64,000 nucleotides of DNA from Streptomyces sp. SCL15-4 (GTDB lineage Bacteria; Actinomycetota; Actinomycetes; Streptomycetales; Streptomycetaceae): assembly GCF_033366695.1 (NCBI RefSeq), contig NZ_JAOBTQ010000001.1, forward strand, positions 1,426,001-1,490,000. Reading direction: 5' to 3'. Positions 42,448-50,780 of this stretch are shown here, piece by piece (within the stretch, counting starts at the first letter, position 1; each line of letters starts with the position of its first letter). Both the position numbers and the translations under genes were made by a program. The notes under the pieces are model-generated. The model made no database searches and had not been told where the DNA came from. It saw only the letters and a list, made by a program, of their open reading frames with translations.

Positions 42448-43394
42448 GAGAGCATCTGATCAATGTTCACGCCGATGTGAGTGGGATGTCCGTTTCGATT
42501 CGCCACGTTGGTGCGGATTCTCCGGTCAGTTCGCGGGACATTTTGTTAGCCATCGCCCAGTGGATCATCGTCTGGGATCGCTGCGGCAGGGCTTCGTAGT
42601 CTCGTGCCAGGCGGCGGTGCTGCATCAGCCAGCCGAAGGTCCACTCGATCACCCATCGCTTCGGTAGCGGCTCGAACCCCTTCGTCCGTGGCCGCTGTAC
42701 CACCTCGACATTGATGCCCAGCCGGGCGCCGTGGTTGAAGATGCTGTTCTGGTAACCGCCGTCGGCCCAGACCTTGGTGACGCTGGGATGGGCTGCGGCC
42801 AGGTCGTCGAGCAGGAGCTTGCCGCCGGTGGTGTCGTGCACATTCGCGGCGGTGACCAGAACAGCCAGCACCAGACCGAGCGTGTCGGTGATCAGGTGTC
42901 GCTTGCGTCCTTTGATCTTCTTGCCGGCGTCGATGCCCTGGCTGTTCTCGGCAACGTTTGCCGAGGTCTTCACGCTCTGCGCGTCGACCACGGCCGCGGT
43001 GGGCTCCGCACTGCGACCGTGAGCCCGCCGGGTCTTGTCGCGTAAGAGGTCATGGACCTGCCGGGTGGTGCCGTCGGCTTCCCACTTCGCGTAGTAGTCG
43101 TAGACGGTTTTGTACGGCGGGAAGTCGTGCGGCAGGTACTCCCACGGGATGCCAGTGCGGTTGACGTACAGGATGGCGTTGACGATTTCCCGCAGATCGT
43201 GCACCCGGGCTGCCGTACCCGGTCCGGTCCGTCTCGCTCGCCAGGCCGTGAAGACCGGCTCGATCAGAGCCCAGCGGGCATCGGACACATCACTGCGGTA
43301 CGGACGACGAGCACTCACACACCGTGCAACGACCGTCAACGCCGCCAGTCACAAAACCATCCCAGAACACCAACTACCTAGATCAGATGCCCTC
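42448..43394. mobile_element. Complete IS5-family insertion sequence (947 bp)
   Basis: 14-bp inverted repeats with one mismatch: 42448-42461 (GAGAGCATCTGATC) and 43381-43394 (complement GAGGGCATCTGATC). TAA target duplication on both sides (42445-42447 and 43395-43397). One uninterrupted transposase gene inside. Confidence 0.88.
42467..43318 (-). CDS. IS5-family transposase
   Basis: A 283-aa DDE transposase in a single frame from GTG 43318. It has the N-terminal SARRPYRSDVSDARWALIEP region, IPWEYLPHDFPPYKTVYDYY, VVDAQSVKTSANV (first Asp), VTKVWADGGYQNSIFNHG (second Asp) and RWVIEWTFGWLMQHRRLARD (Glu region). The family ERTF is EWTF here; the catalytic Glu is kept. Related to the broken copy at 27565-28236 but clearly a different element. 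Probably functional. Confidence 0.88.
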   Translation of the reverse strand: MSARRPYRSDVSDARWALIEPVFTAWRARRTGPGTAARVHDLREIVNAILYVNRTGIPWEYLPHDFPPYKTVYDYYAKWEADGTTRQVHDLLRDKTRRAHGRSAEPTAAVVDAQSVKTSANVAENSQGIDAGKKIKGRKRHLITDTLGLVLAVLVTAANVHDTTGGKLLLDDLAAAHPSVTKVWADGGYQNSIFNHGARLGINVEVVQRPRTKGFEPLPKRWVIEWTFGWLMQHRRLARDYEALPQRSQTMIHWAMANKMSRELTGESAPTWRIETDIPLTSA

Positions 43395-43397
43395 TAA

Positions 43398-43857
43398 GAG
43401 CCGCGCGTCTACGTCTGTGAGACCCACCCGGACAGCACAACGGGCCCAGGCCGATGAAGCCCCGACGGACGGCCCACCGGAGAGGCAGGATCTCGGGCCG
43501 TGGTCCGGCCCTCTCCGCAAGTGGGCAGATGGCGGGCGGGAGGCACATGGAAGGCGCACGGGGTGTGTTCCCGGGACTGCGGGTGTGTGTTTTCGGGTCA
43601 GGGTGCGCTCTGGCCCAACTGAGCTATGGCGCACGTCCTTCGCCGGAAGCGGCCCCTGTCCGAGCAGGAGCGCGAACGCGACGCGTATGGCCTCGCGGCA
43701 CGCGTTCGCGCGCACCGCGGCCAGAAGCTGACCGCGGTCCAGGGCGGCGAGCAGCAGCGGATCGGTTCTGCCCTTCTCCAAGCCGGCGGTGATACGCGGT
43801 CACTCCGCTCGGGACAGAGGCGCCGTAATCGTCGCTATGGCGGAGCCCGCGGCTTCC
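43398..43857. other. No intact gene; possible tRNA 5'-half scrap
   Basis: No CDS is supported. On the minus strand 43603-43634 reads GCGCCATAGCTCAGTTGG then GCCAGAGCGCAC, the form of a tRNA acceptor strand plus D arm. The anticodon arm and 3' half do not follow. A plus-strand 92-codon ORF from 43626 is Arg-rich and runs into the integrase fragment; I do not count it as a gene. Confidence 0.35.
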
Positions 43858-44110
43858 GCCGGTCCACGTCCTGCGGCGCATCGCCGGCCACGGCTCCCTC
43901 ATGACCACCCAGCGCTACCTCCACCCCGACGTCCACAAGATCACGGCCGCCGGCGCGGCACTCTCCGCGCACCTCAGCGCGGTCCGCGCCCCCGCTCGCC
44001 CCGGGCCCGATCGTCATCACCCGCTGACACCGGTCAAGGCAGCGCTGGTCCCCGACTGGTCCCCAAAAACGGTCAGGGCCGGTCTCGGATGTCTCCGAAA
44101 CCGGCCCTGA
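43858..44110 (+). pseudogene. Integrase 3' end, second copy
   Basis: Encodes HVLRRIAGHGSLMTTQRYLHP and KITAAGAALSAHLSA, the same last ~85 codons as the fragment at 24905-25175, closing at a TGA (44108-44110) 34 bp before the att core. The catalytic His and Tyr are included, but everything upstream is gone. Its sequence joins abruptly to unrelated DNA at 43858. Confidence 0.78.
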
Positions 44111-44112
44111 CC
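44071..44112 (-). terminator. Rho-independent terminator after tRNA-Pro
   Basis: GGTCAGGGCCGGT (44071-44083) pairs perfectly over 13 bp with ACCGGCCCTGACC (44100-44112). On the minus strand the stem is followed by GTTTTTGG, giving a proper U tract after tRNA-Pro. The hairpin also ends the integrase fragment on the plus strand. Confidence 0.85.
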
Positions 44113-44127
44113 TGCGACTCTCACGAG

Positions 44128-44201
<74 letters not shown>

Positions 44202-44246
44202 CCGCGGTCCCACGCGGGGTGCCCCGCGTGATCACGCAGGTCAACC

Positions 44247-45677
44247 CTACCGTACGCGGGCGGGTGCCCGTGTCGTCCGCGGTGCGGCGGGGGCCTCGGC
44301 CAGGGGGCCGGGGCGGCGGGCCGGGACGAGGAGGGCGGCGCCGGCCGCGGCCAGGCAGAGGAGGGCGAGCAGGGCCCAGCCGTGGGTGTATCCGGAGGCG
44401 TACGGCAGGCCCGAGGGCTGGAGCCGGCCGGTGACCAGGACGCTGGTGAGCGCGGCGCCGATGGAGCCGCCGATGGTGCGGATGTTGGCGTTCATGCCGG
44501 TCGCGGCGCCGGTCTGGGCCACCGGCACGCTGCCCACGATGAGGTTGGCCATCGAGGCGAAGGCCAGTCCGATGCCGAGGCCGAACAGGCCCGCGACGAC
44601 GCCGATCTGCCACCGGGAGTCATGCCAGAGGGTGAGGAAGCCGCAGGCCAGCGCGCCGAGCGCGGAGCCCGTGGTGAGCAGCGCCTTGGCGCCGACGCGG
44701 GGCTCCAGCCGGCCCGACAGCACGCCGGAGAGGAACATCGCGACCAGCATCGGCAGCATGAGCAGGCCGGACTCGGTGACGCTGGCGCCGAAGCCGTAAC
44801 CGGCCGCGGACGGTGTCTGGACGAAACCCGGCAGGAAGGACCAGATGGAGTACATGCCGGCGCCGAACAGCAGGGCGGCGGTGTTGGTCGTCCACACCGC
44901 GGGCAGCCGCAGCACCCGCAGGTCGATCAGCGGGGTGCGCGAGCGGGCCTCGGTCACCAGCCACACCGCGAACAGCACGACGGCGGCGGCGAACAGGCCC
45001 ACCACCTTCGCCGAGCCCCAGCCCCACTGCCCGGCCTGGCTCAGCGGCAGCAGCAGGGCCACCAGCCAGCCGGAGAGCAGCACGGCGCCGCCCCAGCCGA
45101 CCTTGCCCTCGGCCCGCTCGGGGGACTCGGGGATGTAGCGCAGGGCGATGAGGACCGTCGCGGCGACGATCACCACCGGGATCCAGAACAGCCAGCGGTA
45201 GTCGAGCGCGGACACGATGGGTCCGGCGGCGACCATGCCGACGCCGCCGCCGGCCGCGATCACGGCGGAGAGGTTGCTGATGCTGCCGCTGACCTCGGCC
45301 GGTGCGAACTCGTCCCGGATGATGCCGAAGGCGAGCGGGAAGAGGGCGCCGCCGATGCCCTGGACGACCCGGGCGACGATCAGCACGCCGATGTTCGGGG
45401 CCAGCGCGGCGACCAGACAGCCCGCGAGGACGGCGAGCAGGACGCCGACGAGGGTCCGTTTCCGCCCGGCGAGGTCGCCGACCCGGCCGAGGATCGGGGT
45501 GAAGACCGAGGCGGACAGCAGGTACGCGGTCATCACCCAGGTCGCGGTGGACGGGGAGGCGTGCAGGGCGTGCTGGACGGTCGGCAGGGCCGGCGCGATC
45601 AGCGACTGGAGCATGGAGAAGACGCCGGCACCGGTCGCGAGGACCGCGAAGGTGAGGCGCGTGGAGGCGCGGGGCAT
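44247..45677 (-). CDS. MFS multidrug exporter, DHA2/14-helix type
   Basis: A 476-aa transporter with about 14 hydrophobic helices. ATG 45677 is used because GAGAGG lies six bases upstream and the first helix then starts at residue ~8. Motif A is GRVGDLAGRKRTLVG between helices 2 and 3, and motif C-like glycines lie in helix 5 (AAGGGVGMVAAGPIV). Such proteins export drugs or dyes by proton antiport. It is divergent from a TetR gene with two perfect operators in the gap, the standard regulated drug-efflux pair. It lies next to tRNA-Pro and is probably core genome. Confidence 0.9.
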   Translation of the reverse strand: MPRASTRLTFAVLATGAGVFSMLQSLIAPALPTVQHALHASPSTATWVMTAYLLSASVFTPILGRVGDLAGRKRTLVGVLLAVLAGCLVAALAPNIGVLIVARVVQGIGGALFPLAFGIIRDEFAPAEVSGSISNLSAVIAAGGGVGMVAAGPIVSALDYRWLFWIPVVIVAATVLIALRYIPESPERAEGKVGWGGAVLLSGWLVALLLPLSQAGQWGWGSAKVVGLFAAAVVLFAVWLVTEARSRTPLIDLRVLRLPAVWTTNTAALLFGAGMYSIWSFLPGFVQTPSAAGYGFGASVTESGLLMLPMLVAMFLSGVLSGRLEPRVGAKALLTTGSALGALACGFLTLWHDSRWQIGVVAGLFGLGIGLAFASMANLIVGSVPVAQTGAATGMNANIRTIGGSIGAALTSVLVTGRLQPSGLPYASGYTHGWALLALLCLAAAGAALLVPARRPGPLAEAPAAPRTTRAPARVR

Positions 45678-45823
45678 GAAGAAGCCTCTCCGGAAGCAGG
45701 GAAGCGAAGTGCCGAGTACGTGGGGCAAGCGGTGCGGCGCACGGCCGTACGGGCCGTGCGCCGGTTGCGGGGCGGCGGCGCGGGCCGCGTCCGGCCACGG
45801 CGGAGCCACCCCGCACTGGTAAA

Positions 45824-45841
45824 GTGGAGGTACCCCTCCAC
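45824..45841. promoter_or_regulatory. TetR operator 1
   Basis: GTGGAGGTACCCCTCCAC: perfect 7-bp inverted repeat with a 4-bp spacer in the MFS/tetR gap. The second site has the same geometry 22 bp further on. Confidence 0.7.
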
Positions 45842-45845
45842 TCTA

Positions 45846-45863
45846 GCGGAGGCTCACCTCCGC
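45846..45863. promoter_or_regulatory. TetR operator 2
   Basis: GCGGAGGCTCACCTCCGC: perfect 7-bp inverted repeat, 4-bp spacer, centre 22 bp from operator 1. Shared half-site is GxGGAGG. It lies 31 bp before the tetR start, so autoregulation is likely. Confidence 0.7.
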
Positions 45864-45893
45864 TTCAATCGACCACTCCCCCGGGAGGCAGCA

Positions 45894-46472
45894 GTGACGG
45901 CCACGCCGTTCCCCGTCAGCGAGATCGTGGCGGCCCGCCGGCCGCACCGTAAGGACGCCGCCCGCAACTACGACGCGCTGCTCGGCGCCGCCCGCCAGGC
46001 GTTCGCCGAGCACGGGGCCGACGCCTCCCTGGAGGACATCTCCCGCCGCGCCGGTGTCGGCATCGGCACCCTGTACCGCAACTTCCCGACCCGCCGCGAC
46101 CTGTTCGAGACGGTCTACGCCGACGAGGTCGCCGCCCTGTGCGCGGCGGCCGTGGAGGTGGCGGACCGGGAGCCGTGGCAGGCGCTGTCGGCGTGGCTGG
46201 ACCGGTTCGCCGGTTACATGGTCACCAAGCGCGCGGTGCGCGAGGCGCTGAACGGCGAGTCGGACATCTTCCAGACCTGCCGCGAGTCCATGTACGCGGC
46301 CGGCGGTCCGCTGCTGGAGCGCGCGCAGCGCTCCGGCGCCGCCCGGACGGACATGGACTTCGGGGACCTGCTGCGGCTGGTCGCCGGGATCACGGCGACG
46401 AACTTCGAGGACGACGCCCAGCGCGACCGGGTGCTGGCCATCGCGCTGGACGGGGTGCGCGCCGGCCGCTGA
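45894..46472 (+). CDS. TetR-family regulator
   Basis: A 192-aa repressor from GTG 45894 (GGGAGG upstream). The N-terminal HTH is at about 25-70 (ALLGAARQAFAEHGADASLE, ISRRAGVGIGTLYRNFPTR); the helical C-terminal ligand domain is complete. Two perfect 18-bp operators lie just upstream, between it and the divergent MFS exporter, which is almost certainly its target. The ligand is unknown. Confidence 0.92.
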   Translation: MTATPFPVSEIVAARRPHRKDAARNYDALLGAARQAFAEHGADASLEDISRRAGVGIGTLYRNFPTRRDLFETVYADEVAALCAAAVEVADREPWQALSAWLDRFAGYMVTKRAVREALNGESDIFQTCRESMYAAGGPLLERAQRSGAARTDMDFGDLLRLVAGITATNFEDDAQRDRVLAIALDGVRAGR

Positions 46473-46586
46473 CCCCGGAGGGCACGCAGGCGCCGGCCCC
46501 GGGCGACGAAGTGTCCCCCGGCCGGCCCCGATGCCCCACACCCTGTCCACGGCACGGCGGCGCACGCGCCGTCTAGGGTCGGCCGC

Positions 46587-46931
46587 ATGACGCACAGCTT
46601 CGCGCTCCACATCCCCGACGCCGTCCTCGAACCCGAGCCCCTGGACCCCGGGCAGATCGTCTCCGGGAATCCCGAGGTGACCGGGAAGGTGGTGTGGCAG
46701 TCGCCGGACGGACGGCAGGTCCGGGGCATCTGGCAGATCACCCCGGGCGTGGTCACGGACACGGAGGCCGACGAGCTGTTCGTGGTGATCAGCGGCTCGG
46801 CCACGATCGAGGTCGAGGACGGGCCGACGCTGCGGGTCGGTCCCGGCGACATGGTGGTGCTGCGGGCGGGCGACCGCACGCGGTGGACGGTGCACGAGAC
46901 CCTGCGCAAGGCGTACGTCCTGACCCTCTGA
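46587..46931 (+). CDS. Cupin-domain protein
   Basis: A 114-aa single cupin. The second half of the barrel is clear (ADELFVVISGSATIEVEDG, LRVGPGDMVVLRAGDRTRW). The first cupin motif lacks the usual HxH pair; the visible metal-ligand candidates are few, so it may bind a small molecule without catalysis. It resembles the short Streptomyces cupins of DUF861/EutQ type. It stands alone between tetR and the sugar-oxidoreductase genes. Confidence 0.75.
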   Translation: MTHSFALHIPDAVLEPEPLDPGQIVSGNPEVTGKVVWQSPDGRQVRGIWQITPGVVTDTEADELFVVISGSATIEVEDGPTLRVGPGDMVVLRAGDRTRWTVHETLRKAYVLTL

Positions 46932-46961
46932 GGTTGCTCCCCGAGGGTTGACACCTCCGCC

Positions 46962-46974
46962 ATGTCCGGACAAA
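46962..46974. promoter_or_regulatory. Operator-like palindrome ahead of first Gfo/Idh/MocA gene
   Basis: TGTCCGGACA (46963-46972) is a perfect 10-bp palindrome inside ATGTCCGGACAAA, directly downstream of a -35-like TTGACA (46948-46953). Related sites stand at 48238 and 50628. Confidence 0.5.
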
Positions 46975-47037
46975 GGTGGCCCGGAGCCGGGACGGACCGG
47001 TCCGGGCGCCGGTGCCACGCTTCTGGGAGAGGCTGTC

Positions 47038-48201
47038 ATGGTGGATGCGCTGGGTGTCGCCGTCATCGGGTTCGGCTGGATGGGCCGCGTGCACACCCAG
47101 GCGTACGCGCGGCTCCCGCACCACTACCCGGATCTCCCGTTGCGGCCCCGGCTGGTCACGGTCGCCGAGGCGGTGCCGGGCCGGGCCGAGGAGGCCGCCG
47201 GGCGGTTCGGGTTCGCCTCCGCGACCCGCGACTGGCGCGAGGTGGCCGCCGATCCGCGCGTCCAGGCCGTCAGCGTCACCGCGCCCAACTTCCTGCACCG
47301 GGAGATCGGCGTGGCGCTGGCCGAGGCCGGCAAGCACCTGTGGATCGAGAAGCCGGTGGGGCTGGGCACCGCCGACGCGCGCGCGGTCGCCGACGCGGTC
47401 GCGCGGGCCGGTGTGCAAGGCACGGTCGGCTTCAACTACCGCAACGCGCCCGCCGTGGAAGCCGCCCGCGAGCTGATCGCCTCCGGTGGGATCGGCACGG
47501 TCACACATGTGCGCGTCCGCCTGTTCAGCGACTACGCGGCGGACCCGGACACCGCTCTGACCTGGCGCTACGAGCGGCGGCGCGGGGGCAGCGGGGTGCT
47601 CGGCGACCTGGCCTCGCACGGCGTGGACCTGGCCCGCTTCCTGTGCGGCGCCATCGACTCCGTCACCGCCGACACCGCGGTCTTCGTCCCGGAGCGCGCC
47701 CGCCCGGGCGGCGCGACGGCCGGCCACGCCCTGGCCCGCGGTGGCGAGCCGGGCCCGGTGGAGAACGAGGACTACGTCGGCTGTCTGCTCCGCTTCGCCT
47801 CCGGCGCCCGCGGGGTCCTGGAGGCCTGCCGGGTCTCGGTCGGCGAGCAGAACGCCTACGGCTTCGAGGTGCACGGCAGCCGGGGCGCGGTGTTCTGGGA
47901 CTTCCGCAGGATGAACGAGCTGGGCGTGAGCCGCGGCACCGGCTACCGGGACCAGTCCGTGAGCACGGTCCATGTCGGCCCGGGCGCGGGTGAGTTCGCC
48001 GCGTTCCAACCGGGCGCGGCCAACGCGATGGGCTTCGACGACCTGAAGGTGATCGAGGCCTGCCGGTTCGTACGGTCCATCGCCGAGGGCACGCCGTACG
48101 GCACCACTCTCGCGGACGCGGTGCACAGCGCGCGCCTGCTCGACGCGATGGCGCGGTCCGCGCGGACCGGCGGCTGGGTGAGTCCGCGGACGGCTCCTTG
48201 A
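47038..48201 (+). CDS. Gfo/Idh/MocA-family oxidoreductase 1
   Basis: A 387-aa NAD(P)-dependent sugar or polyol dehydrogenase. ATG 47038 has GAGAGG five bases upstream. The Rossmann motif is VAVIGFGWMGRVHTQAY, followed by the family IEKPVG (EKP) motif; the substrate-side HGVDLARF loop carries the catalytic-region histidine. Length matches the inositol or glucoside dehydrogenase branch. It is one of two family members in a row with an IolE-like isomerase nearby, pointing to sugar or inositol-type catabolism, and is preceded by an operator shared with those genes. Confidence 0.88.
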   Translation: MVDALGVAVIGFGWMGRVHTQAYARLPHHYPDLPLRPRLVTVAEAVPGRAEEAAGRFGFASATRDWREVAADPRVQAVSVTAPNFLHREIGVALAEAGKHLWIEKPVGLGTADARAVADAVARAGVQGTVGFNYRNAPAVEAARELIASGGIGTVTHVRVRLFSDYAADPDTALTWRYERRRGGSGVLGDLASHGVDLARFLCGAIDSVTADTAVFVPERARPGGATAGHALARGGEPGPVENEDYVGCLLRFASGARGVLEACRVSVGEQNAYGFEVHGSRGAVFWDFRRMNELGVSRGTGYRDQSVSTVHVGPGAGEFAAFQPGAANAMGFDDLKVIEACRFVRSIAEGTPYGTTLADAVHSARLLDAMARSARTGGWVSPRTAP

Positions 48202-48237
48202 GGAGTTCCGACGGCTCTTCGATGATGGTGCGAGAAG

Positions 48238-48250
48238 TTTGTACGGACAA
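48238..48250. promoter_or_regulatory. Operator-like site ahead of second Gfo/Idh/MocA gene
   Basis: TTTGTACGGACAA: TTGT and ACAA are inverted around ACGG; it matches the 46962 site except at one central base. It lies 13 bp before the start of the next gene. Confidence 0.5.
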
Positions 48251-48262
48251 GAACGGAGCCCC

Positions 48263-49267
48263 ATGCGCATCGGAATCCTCGGTCTCGGCCGCATCGGCTC
48301 CTTCCACGCCGAGACCCTCCACGGGCTCGACACCGTCGAGTCGCTGGTCGTCACCGATCCGTTCGCCGGCGCGGCCGAGCGCGCGGCGGAGCGGTTCGGT
48401 GCCGAGGTCGCCTCCTCGCCGGAGGCGCTGCTGGCGTCCGGAGTGGACGGCATCGTGGTGGCGGCGGCCACCGACGCCCACCCCGCGCTGATCCGGGCCG
48501 GTGTCGCGGCCGGTGTCCCGGTCTTCTGCGAGAAGCCCGTCGCTCGGACGATGAGCGAGGGCGTCGAGGTCCTCGCGGCCGTGCGTGACACCGGTGTGCC
48601 GGTCCAGATCGGCTACCACCGGCGCTTCGACGCGGGATTCGCCGCCGCCCGGGCCGCCGTACGGGCCGGTGAGCTGGGCGCGCTGCACACCGTGCGGTCC
48701 ACGACGCTGGATCCGGCGCCGCCGCCGGCCGCGTACATCGCCGCGTCCGGCGGCATCTTCCGGGACTGTGCCGTGCACGACTTCGACAGCATCCGCTGGG
48801 TGACGGGCCGTGAGGTCGCCGAGGTGTACGCGGTGGGCGGCAACCGCGGCGCCGATCACATCAGGGCGGCGGGCGACGCCGACACCGCCGGCGCGCTGCT
48901 CACCCTCGACGACGGCACGGTCGCGGTGGTGTCCAACTCCCGGCACAACGGGCGCGGTTACGACGTGCGGATGGAGCTGCACGGCTTCGCCGACTCGCTC
49001 GCCGTCGGCCTGGACGACCGGCTCCCCCTGCGCTCGGCCGAGCCCGGCGCGCAGTTCCCGCCGGGCGCCCCGCACGCCTTCTTCATGGACCGCTTCGCCG
49101 CCGCCTACCGAGCCGAACTCGCCGCGTTCACCGAGGTCGTGGCGGGCACCCGGCCCTCCCCGTGCACCCTGGAGGACGCCCTGGAGGCCGGCTGGATCGC
49201 CGAGGCGTGCACCGTGTCGCTGCGCGAGCACCGGCCGGTGCGACCGGCGGAGGTGCGATCGGCCTGA
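48263..49267 (+). CDS. Gfo/Idh/MocA-family oxidoreductase 2
   Basis: A 334-aa dehydrogenase starting at ATG 48263 (GGAG upstream). Nucleotide motif GILGLGRIGSFHAETL; EKP motif CEKPVARTM; YHRRFDAGF and DCAVHDFDSIRWV carry the Lys/Asp/His-type active-site elements of myo-inositol 2-dehydrogenase-like enzymes. It is the closest to IolG-like proteins by these motifs, but the substrate is unproven. The separate operator suggests its own promoter, coregulated with the first oxidoreductase. Confidence 0.88.
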   Translation: MRIGILGLGRIGSFHAETLHGLDTVESLVVTDPFAGAAERAAERFGAEVASSPEALLASGVDGIVVAAATDAHPALIRAGVAAGVPVFCEKPVARTMSEGVEVLAAVRDTGVPVQIGYHRRFDAGFAAARAAVRAGELGALHTVRSTTLDPAPPPAAYIAASGGIFRDCAVHDFDSIRWVTGREVAEVYAVGGNRGADHIRAAGDADTAGALLTLDDGTVAVVSNSRHNGRGYDVRMELHGFADSLAVGLDDRLPLRSAEPGAQFPPGAPHAFFMDRFAAAYRAELAAFTEVVAGTRPSPCTLEDALEAGWIAEACTVSLREHRPVRPAEVRSA

Positions 49268-49312
49268 GCGGACGGGGACAGCGCCGGGACCGGTGCCGTC
49301 CCCGGGACCGGG

Positions 49313-49504
49313 TCAGCCGCAGTACCGGATCAGCCACTCGTCCGCGTGGTAGGTGTCCCGGGCCGGGTCGGGCCGGGTGGCCGGCTTCGTCTCGACCGTG
49401 TCCTCGGCGCGTATGCGCTCGGGCAGGCGGCCGAAGCGCCGGTTCCGGGCGGCCGCGTCGGCGGCGTCCCGCGGCGTGTCCTGGGTGTGTGTGCGGTGTG
49501 TCAT
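49313..49504 (-). CDS. Small hypothetical protein (63 aa)
   Basis: From ATG 49504, behind GGAGGAC, comes a 63-residue hydrophilic protein: THRTHTQDTPRDAADAAARN, RRFGRLPERI, ending YHADEWLIRYCG. It is charged, with no signal or membrane segment. The strong ribosome site and the natural composition support a real gene; I recognise it only as the kind of short conserved Streptomyces protein often seen near sugar-catabolic genes. It lies on the same strand as, and 122 bp beyond, the isomerase gene. Confidence 0.6.
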   Translation of the reverse strand: MTHRTHTQDTPRDAADAAARNRRFGRLPERIRAEDTVETKPATRPDPARDTYHADEWLIRYCG

Positions 49505-49626
49505 GTCGTCCTCCCGTCCACACGGGCGTTCCCCGTTGTCAGTCGAACGCCCGTGTGCCCCGGTTGGTTCCCCGCCGCGCCGTGGCCGAATCCGCCGGCA
49601 GGGCGCGGGATCCGGCGCGCGCCCGC

Positions 49627-50529
49627 TCAGGCGCCGCAGGAGCGCAGGAAGCGGCGGGTGCGGACGGCGATCGGCAGCGGCCGGTCCGGTGCGCACGGGT
49701 ACATGTCCTGCTCGACGATCGCGAACAGGTTCACGCCCAGTGCCTGGGCCGCCCGCAGCACCGGTTCCAGCTCCGGGATCCCGGCGGGCGGTTCGCACAT
49801 CACCCCGCGCCGCACGGCGGGACCGAACGGCAGCCCGCCGGCGACGACCTCGGCGAGGACGTCCGGGTCGACCTGCTTGAGGTGCAGGTAGCCGAGGCGT
49901 TCGCCGTAGGTCTCGATCAGCTTGACGCTGTCGCCGCCGCAGTAGGCGTAGTGCCCGGTGTCCAGGCAGAGGCTCACCAGTTCGCTGTCGGTGGCGTCCA
50001 GGAAGCGGGTGACGTGGGCCTCGGTGTCGATGTGGGTGTCGGCGTGCGGGTGGACGACGATGTCGAGGCCGTAGGTCTCCCGGACCTGGCGGCCGAGCCG
50101 TTCCATGCCCCGGGCCAGGTCCGTCCACTGCCCGGCGGTCAGCTCGGGCGGCTCCAGGATCTCGGCGGTCTTGTCGTCGCGCCAGAAAGAGGGGATCACC
50201 ACCAGGTGCCCGGCGCCCATCGCCCGGGTGAGCGCGGCGACCCGGCCGACGTGGTCCCAGGTCTCCTCCCAGACGGCCGGTCCTCGGTGCAGGGCGGTGA
50301 AGACCGTGCCGGCCGAGACCTTCAGGTTCCGCCGGGCCAGTTCGTCGGCGAGCCGGGCCGGGTCGGTGGGGAGGTAGCCGTAGGGGCCGAGTTCGATCCA
50401 GTCGTAGCCCGCCTCGGACACCTCGTCGAGGAAGCGGTGCCAGGGGATCTGGTGCGGGTCGTCGGGGAACCAGACGCCCCAGGAATCGGGGGCGGAGCCG
50501 ACCCGGATGCGGTCGAGGGTCTGGGCCAT
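49627..50529 (-). CDS. Sugar-phosphate isomerase/epimerase-like TIM-barrel protein (IolE/IolH-like)
   Basis: A 300-aa xylose-isomerase-like TIM barrel. ATG 50529 follows GGAGAGGAACC; the frame upstream of it is not protein-like. The start GSAPDSWGVWFPDDPHQIPW and YDWIELGPYGYLPTD are typical of IolE-like 2-keto-inositol dehydratases. Metal ligands are in VHPHADTHIDT, LCLDTGHYAYCGG and FAIVEQDMYP. With the two Gfo/Idh/MocA dehydrogenases it would form a dehydrogenation-dehydration route for an inositol or other cyclic polyol; a transporter and kinase for that are not in the window. Confidence 0.82.
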   Translation of the reverse strand: MAQTLDRIRVGSAPDSWGVWFPDDPHQIPWHRFLDEVSEAGYDWIELGPYGYLPTDPARLADELARRNLKVSAGTVFTALHRGPAVWEETWDHVGRVAALTRAMGAGHLVVIPSFWRDDKTAEILEPPELTAGQWTDLARGMERLGRQVRETYGLDIVVHPHADTHIDTEAHVTRFLDATDSELVSLCLDTGHYAYCGGDSVKLIETYGERLGYLHLKQVDPDVLAEVVAGGLPFGPAVRRGVMCEPPAGIPELEPVLRAAQALGVNLFAIVEQDMYPCAPDRPLPIAVRTRRFLRSCGA

Positions 50530-50594
50530 GGTCAGGGGTTCCTCTCCGGATCGGTCGTCGCGGGCGGGGCGCGAACGCTGCCGCGTCGGGACGG

Positions 50595-50641
50595 GATACA
50601 AGCCCCTGCCGGGCCCGCTGTCAATCCTTTGTCAGGACATC
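50595..50641 (-). promoter_or_regulatory. Promoter and operator of the isomerase gene
   Basis: On the minus strand TTGACA (50619-50624) and TGTATC (50595-50600) are spaced 18 bp, a fair sigma-70-like promoter. Immediately upstream lies TTTGTCAGGACA (50628-50639, plus-strand reading), matching the TGTnCGGACA sites at 46962 and 48238 in most positions. Confidence 0.55.
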
Positions 50642-50780
50642 ATTTCACAGCCGGGCCCGCCGTCCCCCGGCAAGTGCGCGGTACGCGACGCTGGTCCTTC
50701 CCGAGCGTTGCTGGTAGCACAGGAGTGTTCGGCTTCAAGTGCGCGAAGAACAGTGGAACTTGCCGTCCCGGAGGTCTCCC

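Noticed and set aside
43626..43904. 92-codon plus-strand ORF before the integrase fragment
   Set aside because: Arg-rich, without a convincing ribosome site, and it crosses the junction with the duplicated integrase end in another frame.
44382..45893. Long plus-strand extension upstream of the TetR gene
   Set aside because: It is antisense to the 14-helix MFS exporter; the TetR start at 45894 has its own ribosome site and operators.
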